In this document: positions 12,567 through 25,789 of the stretch, piece after piece
Numbering within the stretch: position 1 is the stretch's first letter
Layout of the letters: each line of letters opens with the position of its first letter
Assembly (NCBI GenBank): GCA_000499405.2
Contig: HG738136.1
Coordinates: 2,210,646-2,274,645 of the forward strand
Length of the DNA stretch: 64,000 nt
Reading direction: 5' to 3'
Origin: Onchocerca volvulus
Taxonomy: Eukaryota; Nematoda; Chromadorea; Rhabditida; Onchocercidae
Program-made: the position numbers and the translations under genes
The notes under the pieces: generated by a model
The model's database searches: none
What the model was told of the DNA's origin: nothing
What the model saw: the letters and a program-made list of their open reading frames with translations, nothing else

Positions 12567-15500
12567 TCAAGAGCCCTGCAAACAAGGTATTTCTTCTTTA
12601 AGCACACTGACAATTTCTTTAGACCATTCTTCACGAATTTCATCCCAAGTTATTTCCACATGTTTTGGATCACCTGTTACTGATGCCAATGTAATCTCAC
12701 CATTGAACATTTCTATTCCATCCTGAAATGAGCTTTTCTTGTAAACTCTTGAGAGAAAAAAAAAAAGATATTTCGAAGAAAGAAAAATTTGCGGAAATTC
12801 CTCACCTCTTTGATTTGCAAATTAGGATCATACACCCTCAATTTAACAGCAAAAATTTTCCAGTTTATATGACCAACTTCTACAGTTTCACTAAAGGCAA
12901 GAGTATGCAAAGATGTGCCCAACTGCCGCGCTGCTGCTTCTGGTGTTATCACTTCCAATTGATTAGTCTTGAAAAAATAAATTAAAACATACATAAAAGC
13001 AGACAATTTATAATATTTCATTTAAAAGCTAGTAAAAAGAATATCAAATTCCAATCGAATTTTCAAAAAAAAAGTACCTGTTTATCCATTGCTAAGAAAG
13101 CACGGAAAGGGCAAAACCGTTTGCTCGGTGTCGGATCCAAATCAATACAACGATCTAATATTTGTACGGGAATATTCAGGCATACATTTAAAGGAGTTTC
13201 AATAGTAACTGTTTCACCGTTTGCCGGTTTGAATACTTTCAAATTAAATTCCTGCAAAAAATTATATTAAGCGTTGTTGCAGAAACACAAAATTGGATAT
13301 TTAATAATAATAATTAATAATAATTAACAATAATTAACAATAAATAATAATCAATGATAATCAACAATAATAATTAATAATAATAATAAAAATAAATAAT
13401 AATTAACAATAATAATAATAGTAATAATAATTAATAATATTAATTAATAAATAACAAATAATAAATTAATAAATAATAAATAACAAATTGATATATAATA
13501 AATAATAAATTTATAAATAATAAATAATAAAATGAACAAATCAACAAATAAATAAATTAATTAATAATAATAATGATAATAAAACGATTGTTTCAAATCT
13601 AACCTTTTCCACTTTTTCCTTCAAGAATTCCATTTTCGCTTCTTCACCATGCACAAACATAACATTTCTCGGCTGACAATCACGGATAAGCTTTAAAAAA
13701 AAAGTAACAGTGTCTAAGAAAACCAATCATATAAAATTTAAGTTGGATACGGAAAAGACAGTAAGCAACCTTGCACTTGAATGAAAATTTACTCAAAATT
13801 AAGTAAAAGCTCGACATACTTGGAAAATGATATAACTCAAATATGATTTCCATAAATTAGGTATTTTACCTGCATTATGCCTTTAGCATCAGCATGCGCA
13901 CTGAATGACATATATTCGACTCCCAAATTAATTTCTCTCTAGAACACGAAATTAATTACCAAAACCTCAAATATTTAGAAAAGTACTGCAAATTTCTAAA
14001 TTTTTAGTCAGTGAAACGCAAGATAAATTGGCATAAATCAATTACCATCCTTCCAGCGATTTCAATTTTTTTCATTCCTGAAATTACTTTTGCACCAACC
14101 GTATTAGCCACACAAAAACCAGGCATAATGATTAAATTTTTCTCGTCCGAACACCATTTTGTGAAAACTCGTAGAGATTGTCCACCGTGCAACATGCCTA
14201 TAACAAGGACTGGCAAATCTAAAAAAATTCAAGAACAGGTAAATTTAAAAGAAATTTAACGACACCTTCCTTTTAGAAGTACTACTGAATCAAAAATGTC
14301 AAGTTAAAATTGTCCAAATTTTATATCTTTTTTATTTCTTTTATCTCCTTTTTTCTTTCCATTTCTTTCCATCAAATACTAATTTTCTTCCATCAAGAAG
14401 ATCTTTATATTCCAGTCAACAGATCAAATACACACCTGGCGTGCTAAAAAGTACCATTGGACCAGGACTGTCAACATAAGATTGCTCGAAAGGTCTAATA
14501 TGCTTGAAATCAAACATATTTCGTTCAACAAATGTTCTCTTAATCTTTTCATTCGTCCAGCTAATGAATAAGCGATAATACTGAAAAAGAAAGATAAAAA
14601 AAAATATGAAACAAGCCACAACTCCATTAATCCAAAAATTTTGCTACTCAGAATTAATAGTATATTATCATTTCTGAGTAAGTAAAGTACCTGAAGTTAA
14701 GGTTTGAACTTGACTGCTATCAACAACTCACAGTGCATTCTGAATTAATAAAATTCGTGCACAAGATTAAAAAAAAAAAAAAGAAATACCTGATTGGCCT
14801 TCTCTGCCAATCCCTGTGAGAAAAATATTGGGTATTTCAAATTCATTCGCTCCCAATATGATTCCAGTAAAATACATAATTCTTGTGCACGTCCAAGAGC
14901 AAAAACAGGAATCAAAACCTTAAATCAGTTCATTATACATAATTTATATCGAAATGAAAATTATTTTTGTTTCAAAAAAAAAAAAATAACAATTTCATGG
15001 CTAATAATCATCCAAACAATGCCATATGGCCAAAAGAAAATGTTTCATCGATTATAATTATTAAGTTAATTTATAACAGAAAAAAAAAAACATAAATAAA
15101 TAAAACAACCTTTCCACCATTCGCTACAGTGTCATGAACTTTTTTCAAAAAATCTCTCTCGCGAGCACGTTTTGAATCTCTTATGGTTGTCGCATAAGTA
15201 CTTTCCGATATTAATAAGTCAGGTTTGAGACCAGGCTCAACACGTGCAGCGCCCAGATGTCGATCAGGTGTTGTATTAAAATCTCCTATGAAAATATATA
15301 TATATAGCTGCTTAACTTGATTGAAGAAGTTTCATATTTCGCTTCAAAAAAAAAAAAAAAAAGAACAGAAACAAAAACAAAAATAAAATCAAGAGCAAAA
15401 CAAAAAACAAGAAACAAAACAAAATAAAACCATGACCATAATCATCCAAATAAAAAATAAAAAACGCTCAAAAAATATATAAATGATATTTTAATGCCAT

Positions 15501-16909
15501 AAACAAATTCGTCAAATCACTTCGTCCGAACTCATACCTGTGTACAAAACGCTTTCAGAGCCGACCATAACTTGAAACATTGCAGCACCAAGTACATGAC
15601 CTGCATAAAAAGCTCGTATCGATAATTCATTATCTACATCGATTTTCTCATGTATATTTATTGCGATTACCTGCAATCCAAAATTAAGTATATTTAAAAA
15701 AGATCGGAAAAAAAGAAGCATAGAACTGAATTTACCTTTTTCATGCAATTTTTGATCATTTGCGAAGTGAAAAAATTTTTATCTCCCTTAAATTCAGTCT
15801 GAACTTTGCGATAATCCTCCTGAAATTACTACTGAATACTTAATTTATAAGATAATAAATCAAATGAATGAATAATAAAATAAAATCTGTCGTACAATAT
15901 TCCCCTTATTCACTATAATCCGAGAGATTCGATAGTTAAGATGATAAAAAGAATGTTAATAAGAAAAGAAATAAATTAAAAAATTTTGGAAAAGCTCGTG
16001 TGGAATCTCGAAAAATCAGCAAAGTTGAAAAGTATGAAAATTTAACTAATGATGAAAACAAAAGAACATCATTAGTTGAATTTTGCGATGTAACTAGAAG
16101 AAATCAAGGATCTGAATTTTGAACACTAATTACTATTACCAATAATACAGGTGCAATGGCTTTAGTTGGATATGTCATATAAATTGGTCCATCGTAGCCA
16201 ATAACTTCGCTCATATGGGGAAGTGAACCACAGTGATCCAGATGAAAGTGAGTTATGATGACACAATCAAGAAATTCTGTCAAAGATCCACCACCACCAA
16301 TATAACTAAAAAAAAAAAGTATAAAATGTTTAATATTATTCTAGTATTAAATAAACTACCGATTCAGAAACTTATTTAAGACTTGTCTCGTCATGAAAAA
16401 AAGAAAAGTCGAATGTATATGTTTTTAAATAAGATTCAGAAATATCAGCTGAAATGTCCAGAATAGATTTAACAAACTAACGAGAAGTCAGGAAATCGTC
16501 GCTCATCGGAGTAACCCATATGCATACCGCAATCGAGCATTACATTTTTGCCACCAATGGATACTAAAATACAGCTTCTACCAACATCTCGTCCAGCACC
16601 AAGTGGAACTACCTTTAATAAATATTACTGAAACTTAAGACCTTAATCACTGCACCCAATTTATGTTTAAGTATTCTACTAACTAAAGTTTTCAAGACTT
16701 AAAATTCAAACATTTCGATCATGCACAAATAGATTCAAACAGCGACTCAAATAAACTGTAAGAACGAAAAAATGATATAATATTTAAATACTATGAATAC
16801 ATAGTCTACAGTCCCAAAAAATATAAGTGATTTGGAAGGAAACATCTAAAAAGTAATATAAGAAATAAATGAGCAACAATTTATTGCAACTTACCTTAAT
16901 TTCAGGCAT
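12567..16909 (-). CDS. INTS11: Integrator complex subunit 11, RNA endonuclease
   Basis: Fourteen exons in phase: 16909-16895, 16612-16482, 16305-16140, 15819-15736, 15670-15538, 15285-15110, 14918-14790, 14580-14436, 14197-14046, 13938-13870, 13690-13604, 13251-13078, 12967-12806, 12722-12567; 592 residues against about 600 in human. The metallo-beta-lactamase core carries the zinc ligands HFHLDH at 68-73, His157 (FYAGHVLG), Asp178 (LYTGD), His392 (SFSAHAD) and His414 (FVHGEE), so it should be catalytically competent. The beta-CASP insert and a C-terminal Integrator-binding part follow. The product cleaves snRNA 3' ends and promoter-proximal nascent RNAs in the nucleus, normally paired with INTS9. 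The start MPEIK is chosen because it is the family start; an upstream in-frame ATG at 17026 would add 39 residues with no family counterpart. The first coding exon is only 15 nt. Confidence 0.96.
13295..13575. repeat. AAT/AATTAATA-rich simple repeat in an INTS11 intron
   Basis: Nearly pure A/T DNA built from AATAATTAATAATAATTAACAATA-like permutations fills most of the intron between the INTS11 exons at 13604-13690 and 13078-13251. Confidence 0.8.
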
Positions 16910-17560
16910 GTTTAATAAGCAAACAGTAATTTTCCACGTACTGCAGCATTTTCGAAATAGTACATGATCAATTAAACTGAAACCTGCTTTCTGCAAAATT
17001 TTTCCAGTAACTGCTGAATTCTTCACAACTGATTATTTTAAATAAGATTATTATTCTAGTTTGTTTCAAATTATAAATCATGAAGAAAACTGTTAAATTT
17101 CAAATTATTGAACTATAAAAAATTGTGAAAGAAAAGAAAAAGCCTAATAGTTTTTCCTCAAGTCATGTAAAATCTAGGGATACAATAAAAAGTCAAAAAG
17201 AACCTTTTTGACTTATTATCGTATCACAAAGTTCTTTCTCAAATCACATAAAATCCACGGAAGACAGTAAGTCACCGTTTACAAAAAATCGCCAGAACAT
17301 TCACGGAAGATAACCGAAATATATGGAAAATAGTCATTTCTCGGATCATTTCTGACAAATTCAAAAGAGAAAAATTTTATTTCCGATTTCAGTGAATTCC
17401 CAATTACTACTTTATTAACCTATGGACATATTTTCAGTCTGATTCTCCATAATCTATATCGATCTCTCTAGCATAACATTTTCAATCACTGCTACCATTG
17501 CAAAGCATATATATTTGAATATTTTCGTAATCTCTAACACTTTGCTATTCATTAAGTGAT
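16910..17560. other. INTS11 upstream region
   Basis: No other exon is supported. A TTTCAG followed by TTTAATTGATCATG lies on the minus strand near 16982-16986 and could be a trans-splice acceptor for the INTS11 transcript; this is inference only. Confidence 0.35.
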
Positions 17561-18030
17561 TGAATATTCAGGTAATCACGGAATCTAGTACTCGAGTGAT
17601 CAATTGTATAATTCAAGTAATTGGGTATTCAAGTAACTGTGTATCTGTGATTAGGTAATGGCTTAATTAAGTACAAAAACATCCAAATAATCGACCTCCC
17701 CCTCCCCCCAACCTTCCAGATCTCCTGATTATTTCCATGGTTTCTCTTCCCTCTCACTAACATATTTTGAAAAACTCTGAACGGCAGATAAATCGTAAGT
17801 GATCAAACCAATACGTTGCATTTTCGTTGCATGCAACGAACCATGAAGTGGTAGAAGAATCAGGTGCTTGTTTGGTAGTCGAGGATGTTGCCGTCGCGAG
17901 ATATCCATTTTTTTGATAGCGTGATGTGATATCATTATTGCTAGGCCATTATCTGAATTATTGTTATCTAGGCTATTTTTATCTGGATGGCTTTAACCGC
18001 TAGGCCATTATCATTCAGATGATTGTAACT
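17560..18030. repeat. Degenerate short repeats upstream of INTS11
   Basis: 17560-17660 is a chain of ~8-12-base variants of AAGTAATC and GTATTCAAG like the larger array at 25790-26410. 17938-18030 has two to three copies of GCTAGGCCATTATC(T/A) spaced about 28-30 bases. A polypyrimidine block CCTCCCCCTCCCCCC lies near 17695-17710. Confidence 0.5.
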
Positions 18031-19958
18031 GTGGTTATTTATTTTATAAAAAATTTTATTTAAAAAAATTTCTGCATTATTGTTTATACAATCTTAGAAC
18101 AGATGTATATTCATGTAATTTCATGATTGCCAAGTTGGCAGATGCATTAAAAGATACAATGACCGAAAAAAACCATTACTTTGTGAGAGAAAAAGAAGAG
18201 ATTGTTTAAGAGTTATAGATTGGAAGGAAAAAATATTCAAAATTAACACCGATGCAAAGAAAAATACTTTGACAGGAGAAAAAGGAGGAAGAGAGGGTGC
18301 TGTACGTAGGCATTGTGGCAATCAAAAATATTAATATTATTCTATAGTAAAATTATTAATTAGAATAGATTTTTATTAATAAATGAATTTTTTATTGATA
18401 AATAAAGTCAATAAATTGAAAATCGAATGGTACATTGCTTCAATTTTTGGCATCGCAGAACGAGACATGCAAATTGTAAAGTTTAAGCAAATTTTAACGA
18501 AGTTTCCAGTTTCTGTGAGATTAGATGGTAAATGTTAAATGCGGTTTAATTAAATTATTTACTCTGTCGGAAATTAAACCAGCCGCAATATTCGCATTCG
18601 AAATGATTTGAAGTCGAGAAGAACTAACAAATTTCGGAATTTTCCGTTTTTTTTTTTTTTGTTACTTTTCGAATTTTTCGTGATAATCGAAATTCACGTA
18701 TAAATTTTCCTTAATCAATTTTTAATGCACATAAAAAGTAATGCTATCAAAGAACTTTGTAATCAAAAATTCCCATTCATACCGTCAAACTGAATGAAAT
18801 AATCAAAATAATTTCATCCATATCTTATTTTGTTGATATAAGAGTAAAGATTACAGAATAACATTAAATGACAAAATTAAAATCTTCAGAATATATTAGC
18901 TTGTAAATGTTATTGCACTAACTACTTTCTATTTTTGTCGATGAATTTTTCAAGTATTCATTCGCCAAATTTTTCCGCAATTTCTTCTTCGAAAATCATC
19001 CTGATTCTTTTTTCAGGAAAATCTTTACCGGAATTTATTTTCAGTAAGACTTTTTTGAGATCACTCTGACAACTGCCGTGAGTTTGCATAAATTATCCCA
19101 AACAATATTCTGACACTTTTAATCATGATAATGATAATTTTTATATAAGTTGTAAATATTGAATAAAATGAATTCTTTTGACACACAAATAAAAAGACTG
19201 AATAAGATGGTTCCGGACAAAATAATTAATAATTAGTAATTAGTAGAGGCATTTAACCTTGTGTCGCTTGTTTTATCTCGTTTGATATTGTTTGAAATGG
19301 GAAAAATTTTTGCGTAAATTTCAGGTCACAAGTTAGCATCAATTTCAAGTCACCAGTTTCTTCAGCAGAAAATAATACAATATTCTTTACTTGATATAAA
19401 ATACATGTAAGTACAAATACGTACAACAGGGAAAATTGGAAAAAATATTTTAAAAATAAATAAATGTAGTAAAATGAAATATTTACAATTTAACGAACAC
19501 TGTAGATGAATAGAAAGAGAAATCAATATTCTGCGTTTATGAATTTTAAATCATTGAAGATTTCAGGAGGGATCTAATCAGGGTTGCAAAATACATCAAA
19601 TAAAATGATTCATTGGGAGAAATTTGGAACGTATATAAAAAAGAATTGAAGAAAATAGGCATGTATATCTAACAGAAAATTTAAGAAAAAGATTCAAGAA
19701 ATAAAATTCAAAGTAAATTTCAATTTAGTATGAAAAAAAAAACTTTTTTTTCTCTTCTTTCAATGAACAAGAAATGAAAAATTGAAAACTTGAAAATAAA
19801 CTTATTTTACGAAAATTTAATCTTCAAATAAAGTTTCGAATAATTTTAAAAATCATTCGTTGTTTTTTTTTTCTTTTTTTTTTCATGCTATAAGATCATA
19901 GAACATTCATCTTTTTTTTTTTTACAGTTTAATTTGATGAGCAATAATGTTGATCTTG
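18031..19958. other. Intergenic AT-rich region
   Basis: No supported gene. Short open frames exist (for example minus 18121-18321) but have no splice context, no recognisable domain and a low-complexity composition. Confidence 0.45.
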
Positions 19959-22464
19959 TTAACGACAATCGGTATAATATAACCGGTCATCTTTCCACAG
20001 TTGAATTATGCAAGATTTAATTATTTCATCGCAGTAACAACCCCCAGTACTGAAAATTTTTGCTAATTAATTAGCAAATTTTATGAATAGCATAGAAACT
20101 AATCGGTCAATCTAACGATCCATATGAAAATTTGTAAATAATAAATAGATAGACGGATTTATGACATTTTTTCGACTTTTGTTTTTTTAATTTTTGATGC
20201 ATTTATATCCAAATTTCATGCAGCGTCATAAATTTAAACGAAGAGAAATTCGCAAAAATATTGAACAAATGCAAATCTTCACTTTCAGATATTTGTTTAA
20301 CTTGTAGAAAAAATTTTGCATAATAATAAAATTGAATTCAAACTTACAACCAAAATTCGTCAGATTTCAATTTACACCATGCTTCTGGTTCACGCAAGTG
20401 ATAGCAGTCTGCGTGCGATTGACATTTTGTTGGTCTGAAAATAATTTCAAAACATATCAAAGTATTAAGTTAGTAAGTATTGTATTGGGCCATCTTTAAT
20501 TTTTTGGAGTTTTCCAGCTAATTAAAGAATCAATCGATTATTTATATTTAAACATTCTAGTAACGTAACTTTTAGATGCATAATTCTTGATTCTAGAACG
20601 AGGAAATTGTAAGACTTCTTTGCTGATAACTTGTTTGATAACTTACATGCCATCAGTTTTCTCGTAGATAGCACCACTTATTGCCTCACTTCGGGTATCA
20701 TTTGATAGTTGAATATTCGTGTTATTTGCTGAAAATGACATTGATTCCGTTTTCTCCAACTTTGAAGATAACATTGATTCTAATTGCTCCAATGTAGTGC
20801 TTTCGGATAGCATAGTTGTAATTTTTTCCATCGTATTATTATTCTTGAATGCTGTTGCATCAATTGTGCTAATCGATGGAATAAAATTCTCGGATGCTTC
20901 TGATGGATGAGTATTTCTGGATACTGAATTCGTGCTAAGTCCTTCCGTATCCGCTTCAAGTCCATCCTGATTATCCTTAATTATGTTTGTCATGAATGTG
21001 CTTGTCGATGGGGTAGAATTCTCGGGTATCTCGGGTGCATTCATCGATGGATAAGTACAGTCGACCTCCATTTCATTCTCGAGTATATCTTGATTAGACT
21101 TGAATGCTTTTACTTCGAGTTCATCCATCGATGGAATAAAATTCTTGTATGCTTTTGATGGATGATTATTCCCGGATACTGGATTCGTACTAAATCCTTC
21201 CGTATCCGCCTCAAGTACGTTCTGATTATACTTGATTGCTTCTGTCTCGAATGTGCTTATCGATGGAATAGTATTCTCGGGTATCTCGAATTCATTCATC
21301 GATGGATGAGTACCCTTGGGTACCTCGGATACGTTCATCAATGGATGAGTATTGTCGGGTACTTCGGATTCGGATGCTTCTGATGCGCTCATCGATGGAC
21401 GAGTATTCCTGGATATTGAATTCGTGACAAATTTTTCCGTATCCACCTCGAGTACGTCCTGACTATCGTTGATTGCATCTGTCTTGAATGTGCTTGTCGA
21501 TGGAGTAGAATTCTCGGGTATCTCAGATTCGTTCATCAATGCATGAATACTTTCGAGCACCTCAACTGCATTCATCGATGGATGAATACTCTCGGATATT
21601 GCACTGATGTTAAATTCCTCTACATCTGTTAATATCGAAGCATTCATACCAGGAATTTCTAAGTTTTTGATCTTCATTTCTAGATCTTCCGAATTATCCA
21701 GATTAGCAATAAGTTCCATCCATGAGGGAACAAGTTTTATGAATTTGGTAATATTCATTTTTTTGCTAGGTGATGTGGTTTCATTTATAATTGTCATCGT
21801 TGTTGTTAAGTTGTTCTGTTGAAGCTCTAAAATCTTCGCCATTTCTTCCATCTAAAATTGATAAATATTTTATGAATTCTGCAAAAATATGGAAACTAAT
21901 TTCGAGCATACTCATAAGGAATTGCGAAATCTTTAGACTTTTTCAATCAATAATTACTATTTGCATACTATTTATTCGTAAACTTATTCGTCTAACTTAT
22001 GCTTTAAATTTCACCGAAATTTTCTAAATAAAACTTTTCTGAAAATATATCCAAATTACACCTAAAACTCGTGTACCTAAATTGTACCAAAATTCTCTAA
22101 ATAGAAGTTTCCTGAAAATGTACTTCATTTGCACCTAAAACTCGCGTACCCAAATTGTACCTAAAACTCGTGTACCCAAATTGTACCAAAATTTTGTAAA
22201 TAAAACTTTTCTGAAAATGCACCTAAATTGCACCTAAAACTTCTGTACCTAAATTGTACTAAAAGAACTACTCTTTTTGCAAGAATCTGATACCATTTCG
22301 TTTCTTATGATCAAATCTTGTTGAAAGTAGCAATAATACAAAAAAAAAAAAAACTGACCCATGAAGAGAAGAAACAAGCTTACTTCACTTTCGGTCATTG
22401 GAAATGTTGAAATTGACATGACATGAAGTATCACGAATAGAAAAGAGTAGCGCATCTGAATCAT
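19959..22464 (-). CDS. Secreted Ser/Thr/Asn-rich repeat protein with Cys-rich C-terminal domain ('gene D')
   Basis: Four exons in phase: 22464-22384, 21851-20647, 20434-20348, 20049-19959; 487 residues. Exon 1 encodes a signal peptide (MIQMRYSFLFVILHVMSIS). Exon 2 begins with a conserved region (MEEMAKILELQQNNLTT; PSWMELIANLDNSEDLE) and continues with repeats of the type PENSTPSTSTF plus a DTEGLSTNSVSRNTHPS-like half, in about three ~85-residue higher-order copies rich in Ser, Thr, Asn, Pro, Glu and with many N-x-S/T sites. Exons 3-4 encode a tail with seven cysteines (TKCQSHADCYHLREPEAWC, then GGCYCDEIIKSC and YYTDC). The whole looks like an extracellular glycoprotein. I do not recognise a named family. 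The start MIQM is used because the paralogue at 57363 starts at the matching position (MNQM); an upstream in-frame ATG at 22509 exists. Confidence 0.78.
20800..21620 (-). repeat. Coding tandem repeats of gene D
   Basis: At the DNA level the plus strand shows recurrent CATCGATGGAT(G/A)A, ATTCTCGGGTATCTCG and TCCGTATCC(G/A)CCTC motifs. They translate on the minus strand to HPSMN, PEN and EADTEG units. The paralogue at 57761-58219 keeps only the equivalent of one unit, so copy number differs between paralogues. Confidence 0.75.
22035..22265. repeat. Tandem repeat in intron 1 of gene D
   Basis: Units contain ACCTAAAACTCGTGTACC followed by TAAATTGTACC and an AAATTCTCTAAATA half. The same array recurs in the partial copy at 52200-52545, and a remnant lies in inverted orientation in the paralogue intron near 57563-57600. 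It was therefore present before the duplications. Confidence 0.8.
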
Positions 22465-25199
22465 TCTTCTTTTTTGAAATATCAGAATTCGTTCCAGAAT
22501 CCGTTCCACTTACGAATTGCAGAAATCTATAATAGTAAAAACAATTATATATTAAAATTATTTCGAATTTGGAAAGAAAAGATACGAACGAATGAACTGA
22601 AATAGAGAAATACCGAAAGGACGAATAAGTTTTATCAATTTAAGTAATATCAAATGAATGATGTTAGCGATAAGATATTCGCATAAGTAGAATGATTTCA
22701 TAGAAGTGCATAATTATAATCCATTTATTGAGTATCATTGGGCATAATATACAAGGAAGTTTACCGCCTAATACTCGAATATTCGAATTTGAATTCGAGA
22801 TTTGATTTGATTTGATTAGATCATGTTTTTAGTCATAATGAAGCGGATTTGAACAGAGATCATAAAAATGTTGGATAGAAATTGTAAGTCAAAAAAAGAT
22901 GATCAAATAATAATCAATATCCTGCTTAATCGAATATATCATTCCGGATATCACTTCAGTATGATTATTTACAACAATTATAATCAATTCAAATCTTTGT
23001 CACTGCCTGTTAAGCATGCAGCATGCAGCATGCATTGGTTTCCATCTTTAATAACTGAGTAAACTTTCTAATTACCTTATTTAAGAAAATGCATACATTT
23101 GTTCTATATTAAATCTATGGATATTTTAAAATTAATTGTGCATGTTAATTCAAAAAGAGATAATTTTAAAGATAAAAATAGTGAATGATTTGAAGCTTCG
23201 TTTTAAAATTTTCTTTAGCTAATCAACTTTAATTAGAGGGCGAATAAACAATCCTCATGTGAAATGTAATTTACAAAATTTGTATGTAAATTTACCTAAT
23301 TGAGATGCAGATATCACATAAATTCAATTTACCTGTAAATTGGATTAACAAAAAAATCTGTATTGTCATTTCTTTTAACTAAAATTTGACATGAATGAAG
23401 CTGAAATATTTTGAATAAAAAAGTGTTTTAGAAAAAGTTTCGAATAACTGATTAGATAAGCAACCTTTCTATACAGCAAAGTTCTATCATCGATAATTTT
23501 GAAAAAATTTTGTCCAAATGATCGAAGTTTAAATATTCGTCATATCTTCAAAATTTCAACATTCCTTTATTTCAAAAATAACATCACTATTAATTAACAC
23601 CGATATGAATAGAAGCAAAATTGTTCGAAAATAAAAGTATCAAAAATTTAGACTTTATGAATTGAAATTAGCAATAAATAAAGTTTTCGCTAAATTTTCA
23701 AAATATTTTTTATTGCCATTAAAATAATTATTTATTACTATTAAAATATTATTATTTGATTAAAAAAAGGAAAATAATTTACAATAAGTAATCAATATGT
23801 AAATTGCTGTTAACACTAGTTAGCGATAAAAATGGCTTAAGTTAATCGAATAATCATATCAGTTAAATTTGTATCGGATAAATTATTTCCGTTAATCGAA
23901 TAATTTTTGCAATTTTTCATTGTATGACGTTTTAGTAAATGATATTAGCAGCAATAGTAGGATAAGAATAATAGCTGGAAAATGTTAACGATTATTTACA
24001 CTATTTATTTCTATTATTAGAAAATAATTATTCTTTTAAAACTAAATTTTTTGAAGGCTTTTTAGTTTTTTACGGAATTTGTTCAATTTTTTTTTTAATT
24101 TTTTAGTTTTTTTATCTGTCTCAATATTTGAACTATTACTTAAATCATGAAAAATACATCACCGATCACTGTTCTCATAGATAAGTTAAAAGTATTTCAA
24201 CGCATGAAATAATCAATGCTATGAAAAAAAAAAAAAAAAAAAAAAAGCATTTTCTGGCTTTTTAATAGTATCCACAAATCAAATTTAAAGGCATTTCTTC
24301 AGCACTAAAATTTTTTTTTCAGCAATCATTTGTTCAATGAAAAATAGGAAAAAATAATGGTGAAGGAAAAAAACAACGATATAATCGAGAGAATTAAAAC
24401 TTAAAAGAATCAAGACCTTATGAAAACTTCTTAAAAAAATTGCCGAGCGAACTTTGTAGAATTTTTTTTTTAGTTTCTCAGATTTTGTCATAAATCATCA
24501 TGTGGTCAAATTTCCTAACAAATCTTGAATGTCTTCCGAATTCTCGAAAAAATGCACCAATTTTCGAACAATTTTTATAAGCCTAACTGATGGTTAGGAA
24601 ATATACTTCTGTTACTGAATGGAATAAATCGATTTTATGAATAAACTTCAATTAATTTATGAACAAGAAATTCAATTTATATGGAAGGAAATTTTCAAAT
24701 CGATCTTTACATAGATTTCATTTGATATCATACCATGCTCCATTCAAGATTTATCATTTGTGATATTTGCAACTTCCCTAATAGCAATGAAGCAAAGAAT
24801 TTACAAGGAGTATCATGAAATTTGAGCAAAGTAAGTTTTGTAGGAAAAATTGGCCAAAAATTGCGATGGATTTGGTGACAATAAATGAATGCTAAGGCTT
24901 AAATTGAATTTCTTGTCCATAAATGAATGCTTAGGCCTAGGTTAAGCCCAAAATGAATATTTCTATGCTTTATCAGAAATTTGCAAACTTGAGATAATTT
25001 AATTGTTGAACTCAATTTTTACAAAACAAATTCAAATCTTGAATAAGATATAAATTTTCGGAAGTTGGCATAAAACTTTGTTTAGAATTTAATAGTGGGT
25101 GAAATATGTGAAGTCAGTAGGTTAAACCAAATTTTAGCAATTATTATACATAATTTATAGAAGTATCGTTCCTCACTCGGATGTGACTTATCGTAAAAC
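22465..25199. other. Spacer between divergent genes D and G, left part
   Basis: No supported exon. 22465-22670 is homologous to the region upstream of the two other D copies. 24885-24960 has a short duplication of AAATGAATGCTAAGGC-like sequence. The rest is AT-rich with A runs near 24224-24246. Confidence 0.45.
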
Positions 25200-25204
25200 A
25201 CGAG

Positions 25205-25310
25205 TGTTCAAGGCAAGAAGCGCGAAGATAGTTTCAAATGGACCAACAAGCAAACATGTTTATAAACATTTTTACCGCCAAAAAACAAACAAAAGGATAA
25301 ACATGTTTCC
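25205..25310 (+). repeat. Dispersed repeat, copy 1
   Basis: About 90-100 bases are homologous to 27590-27690 (inverted) and 56470-56580 (direct). Shared blocks are GAAGATAGTTTCAAATGGA, AACATGTTTATAAACA and TTTACCGCCAAAA. Possibly an old non-autonomous element; termini were not resolved. Confidence 0.55.
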
Positions 25311-25789
25311 GGAATGGGATAATAATCATTTTAAATATAAATGCAGATATAGCTATTAATTATTGATTCCTAAATTTATTGGATTTAAAAATGGAAGAAT
25401 TTCTGAATATGACTTATATGGATGATTGTTAACCGTATTGTTGTGTAGCCGAATTTTCCATATTCATCTCTAATATATCATGAATAATCAACATTTCAAT
25501 TTTCATCTCAAGAATCACGACTATATAATCAATCCAATAAAGTGAATCCGTATCGATTCGGATCGGAAATGATCATAACAATCGTTCTAAAATTTTAAAC
25601 CAATAAATATATTATTTGATTAAATTCTAAATTTTACGCATTTTAATTTGCTATCCTTAGATCATTTAGATTAATAGTTGCCGAAGTTAATGATTTCTAA
25701 AATTGTTCACCAAAAATCACGATAGAAACGTTATTACCTATCATATTGATTCAATTTTTTCGTCAACATTGAGTGAAGCTGGTACAATC

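Noticed and set aside
14416..14627. Two overlapping minus-strand frames over an INTS11 exon
   Set aside because: One is the real exon plus read-through; the other is its shadow in another frame.
17729..17935. Minus-strand 68-residue frame with fairly balanced composition upstream of INTS11
   Set aside because: No splice borders joining it to INTS11, no domain recognised, and it lies between short repeats; could be a relic but cannot be supported.
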